Positions 1-6,450 of a DNA stretch of 44,338 nt are shown here, piece after piece. Origin of the DNA: Azospirillum sp. TSO22-1 (GTDB lineage Bacteria > Pseudomonadota > Alphaproteobacteria > Azospirillales > Azospirillaceae). The stretch's first letter is position 1. Every line of letters begins with the position of its first letter. Both the position numbers and the translations under genes were made by a program. The DNA is taken from positions 1 through 44,338 of the forward strand of contig NZ_LGQZ01000064.1 in the NCBI RefSeq assembly GCF_003116015.1. The letters are read 5' to 3'. A model generated the notes under the pieces. That model was given only the letters and a program-made list of their open reading frames with translations, did not search any database and was not told the DNA's origin.

Positions 1-101
1 ATCAGATCGACCGTCTCCTGCGGGAACTCGGCGTAGGCGCGCTGCGCCTCCTTCACACGGGCGACGAGGGCGTGCAGTTCGGTGAGGGTGGTGACGGGCA
101 T
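1..101 (-). CDS. adhE: AdhE-type aldehyde-alcohol dehydrogenase, N-terminal fragment (cut by window edge)
   Basis: Read on the minus strand from an ATG at 101, the 33 visible codons begin MPVTTLTELHALVARVKEAQ and continue with an R-A-Y-A-x-F-P-Q-E stretch. This matches the start of the bifunctional acetaldehyde-CoA/alcohol dehydrogenase AdhE, whose N-terminus in E. coli has the same T-x-x-x-E-L-x-A-L-V-x-R-V-K-x-A-Q-x-x-Y-A pattern. The full enzyme (about 870-890 residues) reduces acetyl-CoA to ethanol with NADH in fermentation; only the first residues of the aldehyde dehydrogenase domain are visible. A purine-rich AGAG lies 5-8 bases before the ATG. Family assignment rests on this short segment alone. 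Confidence 0.75.
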   Translation of the reverse strand, partial: MPVTTLTELHALVARVKEAQRAYAEFPQETVDL

Positions 102-169
102 GACGGCTCTCTTTTGCGGTGCCGTGGCGGTGCGGGTGTCTCGTGGACGTCAGAGAGCGCCGATCGTGG

Positions 170-184
170 TTAATTGTGAATTAA
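170..184. promoter_or_regulatory. AT-rich perfect palindrome in the divergent adhE/339 intergenic region
   Basis: The sequence TTAATTGTGAATTAA is a perfect 6-3-6 inverted repeat. It sits in a markedly AT-rich island (about 168-270) between the minus-strand adhE start and the plus-strand gene at 339. Its position about 70 bases upstream of the adhE ATG fits a regulator operator. No known consensus is matched, so its role is inference. Confidence 0.3.
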
Positions 185-338
185 TAATTCGGATGATTAC
201 CTCCATTGCGCCGACATGCATAAATTGAGCAAAGTATTCGCTCCATTTTTCTTTTTGCATTGTGCGGCTGTGAATGGGCCTTCCGCCAGCCCGGAAACCG
301 GTCTAGAACCCCACCGCATTCATCCCAAGGAGACCCGC

Positions 339-1016
339 ATGTCCGAAGACCGCCTGCCCGATCCTCTGCGCGACCGCGCGGAGCGGCTGGTCGCGTCGCG
401 GCGCTGGACGCGCAGCGACCTCGACCTGCTGCGCATCCTGCTGGCGGCGGACGGCGTCGGGCGCGACCGGCTGCTGGCCGGCGATCCGCTGCGGGAACGC
501 TCGCTGGCCTCGCTGCTCAAGCTGGGGCTGGCGACGGAGGCGGACGGCAGCGTGAGCATGAACGCCGACGCCAAGGCGGTCGGCGACGCGGTGCTGGCGT
601 GGCACGCGGCCAAGCAGGCGCGCGCCTCGGTCGGCCCGGCGGCGGAGGGGCGCAAGCGCGGCGAGGACCTCAAGCGCTCGCTGGCCGACGCGGTGCGCGG
701 CGTGTTCCCGCGCATTCCGGACGAGGTGGCGCAGGCCGCGGCGACGCGCCTCGCCCCGGCGGCGGTCAAGATGGGCGGCCGGCTGGCGGCGCAGTCGATG
801 GTCGATGCGGTGGTGGCGATCCGCATGGAGCGTTGGCGGCAGGCCGTCGCCTCGGAGCCGGAGGTGGCGGAGCGCCTGCAGGCCATGCAGATGCGCGGCG
901 ACAACAACCGGGCGGTCAAGCGTTTCCGCGACCAGCGCGCGGTGGAGCGCGTCGAGGCGGAGATCGCCGAGTGGCGCGGCGGATTGGAGCCGGTGACCTC
1001 CCGCCGGCTGGGGTGA
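339..1016 (+). CDS. conserved hypothetical protein, DUF2293-like
   Basis: A 225-residue cytoplasmic protein with no signal peptide or membrane segment. The ATG at 339 is preferred over the in-frame ATG at 216 because AAGGAG lies 8 bases before it, and the upstream extension reads like translated AT-rich intergenic DNA. The N-terminal half is rich in Arg/Asp and helical. The central part has the pattern V-F-P-R-I-P-D-E-V followed by A-V-V-A-I-R, resembling the FPxIP...VxxxR signature of DUF2293. The C-terminus is a charged helix rich in Glu and Arg. No catalytic motif is visible and the function is unknown. It is divergent from adhE and separated by 89 bases from the HD gene downstream, so it may share a transcript with it. 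Confidence 0.7.
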   Translation: MSEDRLPDPLRDRAERLVASRRWTRSDLDLLRILLAADGVGRDRLLAGDPLRERSLASLLKLGLATEADGSVSMNADAKAVGDAVLAWHAAKQARASVGPAAEGRKRGEDLKRSLADAVRGVFPRIPDEVAQAAATRLAPAAVKMGGRLAAQSMVDAVVAIRMERWRQAVASEPEVAERLQAMQMRGDNNRAVKRFRDQRAVERVEAEIAEWRGGLEPVTSRRLG

Positions 1017-1105
1017 GGCGATTCCGGGGAAACTCCGGAAGGTTGCGGGACAGGCGCGGGATTCGATCCCATATGGAAAGGTCCGACTGTTGAGGACCTG
1101 TGCCG

Positions 1106-1789
1106 ATGCCCAAGGATCTGGTGCTGAGCGACGTCGCCGCCTGGGAGACCACCATCGCCGGCTGGCTGCGGGCCAATGTCGCCGAGGACCCGGCGCACGA
1201 CGTCCACCACCTGATGCGGGTCTGGCGCACCGCGCGCGGCCTGACGGCGGAGGAGGCGCAGGCGTCTGGGGCGCCGCCCGCCGACCTGCTGGTGGTGCTG
1301 GGCGCGAGCCTGCTGCACGACGTGGTGAACGTACCGAAGGACCATCCCGACCGCAGCCGCGCCTCGCGTCTGTCGGCGGAGCGGGCGGAGGAGGTGCTGC
1401 GCGCCCTCGGCTTCCCGGTGGGGCTGCTGCCGGCGGTGCGGCACGCCATCGAGGCGCACAGCTATTCCGCCGGCATCGCGCCGCGGACGGTGGAGGCGCG
1501 TCTGGTGCAGGACGCCGACCGGCTGGAGAGCCTGGGCGCCATCGGCATCGCGCGCTGCTTCGCGACCTCGGGATTGATGAAGCGGGCCTTGTTCCACGGC
1601 GACGACCCGCTGGCCGAGGACCGGCCGCTCGACGACCTGCAATACGCGCTCGACCATTTCGAGGCCAAGCTGCTGCGCCTGCCGGCGACCATGCAGACGG
1701 CGGCGGGGCGGCGGCGGGCGCAGGAGCGCGCGGAGTTCCTGCTGACCTTCCGGGATCAACTGCTGGCGGAGATCGGCGGGGCGGCGTGA
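1106..1789 (+). CDS. HD-domain phosphohydrolase, YedJ-like
   Basis: A 227-residue soluble protein of the HD superfamily. It shows H-D-V-H-H at the start of the metal-binding helix, L-L-H-D-V-V-N as the HD doublet, H-A-I-E-A-H-S-Y-S, and a later Q-D-A-D-R-L that supplies the last metal-ligand Asp. This order (H...HD...D) and the length fit YedJ-like predicted metal-dependent phosphohydrolases, which probably act on nucleotides or other small phosphoesters; the substrate is unknown. A GTG at 1100 is also in frame, but TGAGGA at 1091-1096 is better spaced (9 bases) for the ATG at 1106. An intergenic palindromic repeat follows the gene and may end the transcript. Confidence 0.8.
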   Translation: MPKDLVLSDVAAWETTIAGWLRANVAEDPAHDVHHLMRVWRTARGLTAEEAQASGAPPADLLVVLGASLLHDVVNVPKDHPDRSRASRLSAERAEEVLRALGFPVGLLPAVRHAIEAHSYSAGIAPRTVEARLVQDADRLESLGAIGIARCFATSGLMKRALFHGDDPLAEDRPLDDLQYALDHFEAKLLRLPATMQTAAGRRRAQERAEFLLTFRDQLLAEIGGAA

Positions 1790-1842
1790 GGCGGGATTTA
1801 GCGCACGAACGCGTTTCCCGGCTGGCAGCCACTGTTCCAAAC

Positions 1843-1949
1843 CGTCATTCCCGCGAAGGCGGGGATCCAGGACGAGCCGCGATAGCGGCGACATGACTCA
1901 TGTGGCTCGCGGACGCGAACACTGGATCCCCGCCTTCGCGGGGATGACG
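1843..1949. repeat. intergenic palindromic repeat, family 1 (long hairpin)
   Basis: Two 27-base arms (1843-1869 and 1923-1949) are reverse complements with a single mismatch. Each carries the core CCCGCGAAGGCGGGGATCC or its complement. A smaller inner inverted repeat (CGAGCC/GGCTCG) lies between them. The element separates convergent genes and could act as a bidirectional terminator or mRNA-stabilising hairpin. The same arm sequence recurs around 33195-33429. Confidence 0.8.
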
Positions 1950-1982
1950 AAGGAAAAGGCTCCCGTCTTTCGAAAAGAACGT

Positions 1983-2669
1983 CTAGAACACCCGCGCCAG
2001 CATCAGCACGGCCATCACCGCGACCGCGCCGCCCAGCGCCGCCACGGCCAGCCGCAGGGGGCGGTCGGCGGTGCCGGTGCTGCGCTTCTTGGCTTCCTCG
2101 GCGAGCGACCACAGCGAGCCGTCGAGGCGCATCAGGAACACCTCCAGCCCGGCGACCCGCTCGTCCAGCGTGCGCTGGGCGTCGGACAGCGCGTCCAGGC
2201 GCGACGCCAGCGCCTCGGCGGCTCCCGCGTCGTTGGCCGGCATCCGGGCCGACAGGTCGCGCAGCGCCCGGCCGAGGCCGCCGCGCAGCGAGTCCAGCTC
2301 GGCGCCGAGGCGGGTCAGGTGCGGGGTGACCGTCTCCTCCAGCAGGCGTTCGGTCTCGCTGCGCGGGCGCATCGTCAGCTCGGCGCCGCCGGAGGGCGGC
2401 TTGGCGACCACCACGAGGCGGGCCGGGTCGGCACCGGGGGGAAGCTCGACCTCCGCCTCGAAGGCGTGCGGGCCGATGCCGGCGCCGGCGAGATCCTCGC
2501 GCGGCTGGTCGGCGGTGACGGTGGCGAGGGGCGCGTCGACGCCGTCGAAGCGCACCTCGATGACCAGCGGCTCGTCCGGCGCGGAGCGGTTCCACGCCCA
2601 GCCGTAGACGCGGCGGCCCGCCACCGCGTCCAGACGGCCCTCGAGCTGGGGAGCGGTGGCGGCGCCCAT
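1983..2669 (-). CDS. small glycan-cluster protein: beta-rich module, coiled coil and C-terminal membrane anchor
   Basis: A 228-residue protein of unknown function and the last gene of the minus-strand glycan operon. It starts 2 bases after the stop of the pyruvyl transferase gene. Residues about 10-95 form a beta-rich module (V-Y-G-W-A-W-N, then R-E-D-L-A-G-A-G and P-H-A-F-E-A) that resembles modules in the two GT2-like proteins of the same operon. Residues about 105-185 are helical and heptad-like (L-x-x-x-L-D-x-L), consistent with a coiled coil. Residues about 205-226 are a single hydrophobic helix ending in A-R-V-F, so it is probably a tail-anchored inner-membrane protein. A scaffold for the glycosyltransferases is possible but is inference. 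Confidence 0.75.
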   Translation of the reverse strand: MGAATAPQLEGRLDAVAGRRVYGWAWNRSAPDEPLVIEVRFDGVDAPLATVTADQPREDLAGAGIGPHAFEAEVELPPGADPARLVVVAKPPSGGAELTMRPRSETERLLEETVTPHLTRLGAELDSLRGGLGRALRDLSARMPANDAGAAEALASRLDALSDAQRTLDERVAGLEVFLMRLDGSLWSLAEEAKKRSTGTADRPLRLAVAALGGAVAVMAVLMLARVF

Positions 2670-2671
2670 GC

Positions 2672-3859
2672 TCAGGCCGCCTGCCGCTGGGCGCGCGGCT
2701 TCGCGGTGACTTCCGGCATGCGGTGGGCGATGCCGTTCTCGTCCAGGAACTCGCGCATGTCGCGGTAGCGCGTGTAGAAGCGCTGGTTGAACCGCTCGAA
2801 CAGCGACTGGTCCCAGTACTCCTCCAGCACGAACGGCTTCTCGGAGAAGACGTCGTAGCAGGGGATGCCGAAGGTCTCGGCGAACTCCGCCGTGCGGCTG
2901 TCGTAGCTGAAATACACCGACGGCACGCCGTTCGACAGCGCCATCAGGTTGCCGTGCAGGCGGTAGCCGAGCACCATGTCCTTCGAGCGCACGAGGCTCT
3001 CGTAGTCGGCGACCACGTCCGAATACCACAGGCGGCTGCGGTACAGCTCGTCCATGGTCTCGTCGAAGTACCAGTGCTTCAGCCACTCCTGATTGTGGAG
3101 CGCGGCCCAGGCCTCGGCCTTCTGCTCCTCGGTGCCCCAGAGCAGCTTCTTCTCCTCGACCTCGCCCTGCATCATCAGCACGGTGTCGAAGCGGGCGGCG
3201 AGGTCCTTCACCATCTGCCGGTGCTTGGTCAGGTAGACCTGGACGTCGCGGGCGTAGGCCTTGGAGACCTCGCGGCGCATGGTGACGCCGACCTTCTTGA
3301 TTCGCTCCAGCGGCGGCAGGTCGATGCGCATGTCGGGGTTCAGGCCGCGGAAGGCGGTCGGGCAGCCGACGATGCGGGTGTTGCGGATGCCGATGTCCCA
3401 CATCGCCTCGGCGGTGTAGGCGCCGCGCACGCCGAGCGTCACCGACTTCTCGGCGATCAGGCGCCACATGCGCTTGCTCTCCTCGGAGAGCTGGAGCTTA
3501 CCGGTCACCGGCGCCTGGGCGCCGACGCCGAAGGCCAGGACCGGGATCTTCAGCTTGGACAGCACCTGCTCGGTCGCCGCCGGCCAGCGCATCTCGCTGT
3601 TGATGTAGTTGGAGCCGCGCAGGAAGACGAAGTCGTACTCCGCGTTGACCCGGTCCACCTCGGCCTGATCGAACGTGCGGATCTCCAGCACGTCGAGCTT
3701 CTCGAAATCCAGCAGCTTCAGCGAGCTGTCGTAGACGAAGGCGTCGCCGATGTTGTGGTAGTGGTCGATGCTGGCCTGGATGTCGGCGTACTCGTACCAA
3801 CGCACGCAGTCGTGGTCGTAGACTTCGCCGGACGGGATCATGACGAGGATCTTGGACAA
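2672..3859 (-). CDS. polysaccharide pyruvyl transferase family protein
   Basis: A 395-residue cytoplasmic enzyme of the WcaK/CsaB type, which transfers pyruvate from phosphoenolpyruvate to a sugar of an exopolysaccharide or cell-surface glycan. Visible signatures are G-V-R-G-A-Y-T-A-E with V-G-C-P-T-A-F in the middle, and the C-terminal block G-Y-R-L-H-G-N-L-M-A-L-S-N-G-V-P followed by F-G-I-P, which belongs to the family's donor-binding half. The start is TTG at 3859, chosen because GGGAGG lies 5 bases upstream; the next ATG would cut the first beta strand. It lies 18 bases downstream of the beta-propeller gene and 2 bases upstream of the coiled-coil gene, so it is co-transcribed. Acceptor sugar unknown. 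Confidence 0.85.
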   Translation of the reverse strand: MSKILVMIPSGEVYDHDCVRWYEYADIQASIDHYHNIGDAFVYDSSLKLLDFEKLDVLEIRTFDQAEVDRVNAEYDFVFLRGSNYINSEMRWPAATEQVLSKLKIPVLAFGVGAQAPVTGKLQLSEESKRMWRLIAEKSVTLGVRGAYTAEAMWDIGIRNTRIVGCPTAFRGLNPDMRIDLPPLERIKKVGVTMRREVSKAYARDVQVYLTKHRQMVKDLAARFDTVLMMQGEVEEKKLLWGTEEQKAEAWAALHNQEWLKHWYFDETMDELYRSRLWYSDVVADYESLVRSKDMVLGYRLHGNLMALSNGVPSVYFSYDSRTAEFAETFGIPCYDVFSEKPFVLEEYWDQSLFERFNQRFYTRYRDMREFLDENGIAHRMPEVTAKPRAQRQAA

Positions 3860-3877
3860 GGATGCCTCCCTGAACTC

Positions 3878-5011
3878 TTAGTGACTGGGACTCTTGGTCG
3901 ATGACGGGGTCTGCCGGATCGTCACCGGCAGCCGGACGAGGTCGCGCTCGGTACCCGGCTTACAGCCGTCGAGCGCCAAGCGGGTGAGGTAAAGAAAGGC
4001 GGTCTCACCGATGTCCTCGAAGTTGCGCGAAGGACTGGAGGGGTCGAGCAACGAGGGGTAGTCGTAGGCGAAGCGCTGGCCGCAGTCGGGGGCGAAGGCG
4101 GCGGGCGCCTGCCAGACCAGGCGCGGCTCCGACCAGGTGGTCAGGTCGGAGGAGGTGGCGGCCCAGACGCCGCCCGGCTTGCCGCCCTGCATGAGGGCGA
4201 CGTAGAGGCCGCTTTCGCGATGGCGGACGAGGCTGGTCACCGTGCCGAACAACCGCGGCAGCGGGGCGCAGACGTGCAGTTCCGGGTTGTCGGTGCTTTG
4301 CGTGAACGGCACGTTGAAGCCTGTGCCGTCCCACGCGCGCCACGACGCGGGGTCGGCGAGGGTGCGGGTGCGCATGACGCAGACGCCGCGCTTCTGCGCG
4401 CCGAAGCCTTCCGCGAACAGCATGGCGTAGTACCAGCCCTGCCGGGCGACGACGGAGCTGGGGCTGAACAGGCCGGCGCGGTGGCCGAGGTCGCCCTGGT
4501 AGGGGTAGGGCAGGCCGGCGACGAAGCGCGGCGGGCCGAAGCTCTGGCCGCCATCGGTGGAGACGGTGGCGGTGATCGAGTTCCACCAGCAGGACGCGTA
4601 GCGCTTGCTGGGGCACAGGGCGGGGCGCGTGTGGCCGTGGAACTCGTTGTGCACCAGGGCGTGGATGGTCTGGCCGTCCAGCGTGTAGGGGGAGACCAGC
4701 CAGCCGCGGTCGTTGACGTGCTCCGGCGCGGGATCGTGCGCGGCTTCGAAGACGACGCGGCAGTCGTGGCGCAGGGTGTCCAGGTTGGGACCGGACATCA
4801 GTCGGGCGCGGTGGTGGCTCGCCAGGAGATGCACGTCGCCGTCGGCGCCGCGCCACGCGCGGGCGGGGGCGTCGGGGACGTCCCAGGGCTCGCAGGCCTC
4901 GGTCTTCCAGGTGAAAACGGGTTCCGGGGCGCCATCCGGGGCGATGTCGAGGGTGGCGGCGTGGGCGGGGAGGGCGATGGCGAGGAGGAGGGCGAACACA
5001 CTTGCCCCCAC
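3878..5011 (-). CDS. secreted beta-propeller protein, sialidase/GH43-like fold (putative)
   Basis: About 377 residues from a GTG at 5011. The N-terminus (A-S-V-F-A-L-L-L-A-I-A-L-P-A-H-A) is a Sec signal peptide with an A-H-A cleavage site. The rest has repeated Asp/Trp-rich blade motifs (H-N-E-F-H-G-H, S-T-D-G-G-Q-S-F-G, G-W-Y-Y-A-M-L-F, R-T-R-T-L-A-D-P-A-S-W-R-A-W) and several Cys suited to periplasmic disulfides. The D-G-G-Q-S-F element is an Asp-box-like sialidase motif. The family is uncertain and the catalytic residues cannot be fixed; a glycan-trimming or glycan-binding role is inferred from the neighbourhood. Start choice: a GTG at 5131 overlaps the stop of the upstream gene (GTGA) and would add 40 residues, but these translate an intergenic palindromic repeat. 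Confidence 0.65.
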   Translation of the reverse strand: MGASVFALLLAIALPAHAATLDIAPDGAPEPVFTWKTEACEPWDVPDAPARAWRGADGDVHLLASHHRARLMSGPNLDTLRHDCRVVFEAAHDPAPEHVNDRGWLVSPYTLDGQTIHALVHNEFHGHTRPALCPSKRYASCWWNSITATVSTDGGQSFGPPRFVAGLPYPYQGDLGHRAGLFSPSSVVARQGWYYAMLFAEGFGAQKRGVCVMRTRTLADPASWRAWDGTGFNVPFTQSTDNPELHVCAPLPRLFGTVTSLVRHRESGLYVALMQGGKPGGVWAATSSDLTTWSEPRLVWQAPAAFAPDCGQRFAYDYPSLLDPSSPSRNFEDIGETAFLYLTRLALDGCKPGTERDLVRLPVTIRQTPSSTKSPSH

Positions 5012-5110
5012 CCTCCCCAGGCTGCGCCTGGGTCCCCTCCCTCCCCCGCTGCGCAGGGGAGGGCGATCCCCCCTCCCCTGCGCAGCGGGGGAGGGGTAGG
5101 GGGTGGGGGC
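5002..5110. repeat. intergenic palindromic repeat, family 2 (CCTCCCCC/GGGGGAGG type)
   Basis: A GC-rich composite of nested inverted repeats. An outer TGCCCCCACCCTCCCC arm pairs with the GGGGTAGGGGGTGGGGGCA arm, and an inner CCTCCCCCGCTGCGCAGGGGAGG hairpin is followed by its near mirror copy. It lies between the GT4 gene and the beta-propeller gene and overlaps the possible N-terminal extension of the latter. Related copies occur at 19912-20032, 30170-30294, within 33195-33429 and at 44183-44277. Confidence 0.8.
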
Positions 5111-5127
5111 ACGCGTGGCGATCAACG

Positions 5128-6450
5128 TCACGCCTTCTGCGCCACGGCGCGCTTCGGCGTGGCCGGCGCCGCGGCCTTGCTGCGCGCCGACAGCAGGCGT
5201 TCGTAGATGTCCACGTGGCGCTTGGCGCACTCCACCCGGTCGATCGGGCGGCGGATGCGCATGTGCAGGCGGTCCCACAGGTCGGGGGTGGTCAGCACCT
5301 CGGTCAGGCGGTCGACCAGGTCCTCGACGCTGGCGTTGCGGAAGTGCAGGCCGTCCACGCCGTGGGTGATCTTCTCGGCCATGCCGCCGATGTTGCTGGT
5401 GATCAGCGGGCGGCCGTGCAGGAACGCCTCCTGGATGACGACCGGGGAGTTCTCCCACCAGATCGACGGCATCACCACCCAGTCCACGTCCTTCATCAGA
5501 CCCGGCAGCTCGGCCGAGCGGTAGGAACCGTAGAAGCGCACGCGCTCGCCGGCCTTCTCGGTGATCTCCAGGAACTTCTTCTGGTAGGCCTCGGGCTGGC
5601 GCTCCAGGTTGCCGCCGAAGATCATGAGGGCACTGTCCTCGCCCCACACCTTGGCCGACACGCGGGACACCGCCTCGACCAGCACGTGGGCGCCCTTGAA
5701 CTCGGTCAGCTGGCCGAAGAAGGCGAAGCGGTTGCGCCGGCCGCCGCGCGGCAGCGGGCGGGGCGGCACCACCTCCTCCACCGTCAGGCCGTTCTCGATC
5801 ATCGAGAAGCGCTCGCGCGGCAGGCCCCAGTCGACGTAGCGGTCGATCAGGAAGTGGCTGGGGGAGACGTAGAAGTCGGCCAGCTCCAGGAAGGTCTTGA
5901 GGAACAGCTCGCGCTTGAAGAACTCGGCCTCGCCGATGTGCGGGAAGCAGCCGGTGCAGTCGGCCGGGCTGGCGCGGTAGCACAGCGCGTTGCGGCTGGT
6001 CTTCACCATCTGGCCGTGGTGGTGGCAGATCGACAGGTACTCGTGGAAGGTCACCACGATGGGGACCTCCGGCAGCGCCTGCTTCAGCGCCAGCAGGCTC
6101 TCGACGCCGAGGCCGAGGAAGTGGTGGAAGTGCACCACGTCCGGCTGCAGGTCGCGCACGTAGCGGACGAAGTCCTGCTCCAGCGCCGGCAGGTTGCGGT
6201 TCGAGCAGCGCAGGTGGTCGTAGTCGTTGGCGTAGAGGAGGACCTCGCGCTCCTTCTGGCGCAGGCTCATCAGCGCCGAGCCGCCGTGCGGGGTGATCGG
6301 CGGCGCGGTGCGGGCGAGGTAGTGGCTCTCCCAGCCCGGCAAGTCGTGCAGGCCCTGGAACAGGTTGTACGACGCGACCTCGGCGCCGCCCAGCGAGAAG
6401 GCCGGGTGGCCGTGGCTGATGACCAGGACCTTCTTGTCGTTGTTGCTCAT
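5128..6450 (-). CDS. glycosyltransferase family 4 protein with cysteine motif (copy A)
   Basis: A 440-residue GT-B-fold retaining glycosyltransferase. The N-terminal domain opens with V-L-V-I-S-H-G-H-P and G-G-A-E-V, and has D-V-V-H-F-H-H-F-L. The C-terminal domain shows F-F-G-Q-L-T-E-F-K-G, then M-P-S-I-W-W-E-N-S-P-V-V-I-Q-E-A, the E-x7-E-type donor-binding block, followed by N-I-G-G-M-A-E. Between residues about 165 and 195 there is a C-x14-C-x7-C-x2-C motif, shared with identical spacing by the paralogue at 8630-9913. The ATG at 6450 overlaps the upstream stop by 4 bases (ATGA). It probably adds one sugar to a lipid- or protein-linked glycan at the cytoplasmic membrane; donor and acceptor unknown. 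Confidence 0.88.
   Translation of the reverse strand: MSNNDKKVLVISHGHPAFSLGGAEVASYNLFQGLHDLPGWESHYLARTAPPITPHGGSALMSLRQKEREVLLYANDYDHLRCSNRNLPALEQDFVRYVRDLQPDVVHFHHFLGLGVESLLALKQALPEVPIVVTFHEYLSICHHHGQMVKTSRNALCYRASPADCTGCFPHIGEAEFFKRELFLKTFLELADFYVSPSHFLIDRYVDWGLPRERFSMIENGLTVEEVVPPRPLPRGGRRNRFAFFGQLTEFKGAHVLVEAVSRVSAKVWGEDSALMIFGGNLERQPEAYQKKFLEITEKAGERVRFYGSYRSAELPGLMKDVDWVVMPSIWWENSPVVIQEAFLHGRPLITSNIGGMAEKITHGVDGLHFRNASVEDLVDRLTEVLTTPDLWDRLHMRIRRPIDRVECAKRHVDIYERLLSARSKAAAPATPKRAVAQKA

Noticed and set aside
216..338. N-terminal extension of the DUF2293-like gene from the ATG at 216
   Set aside because: The extension is translated AT-rich intergenic DNA, and the ATG at 339 has AAGGAG at the right distance.
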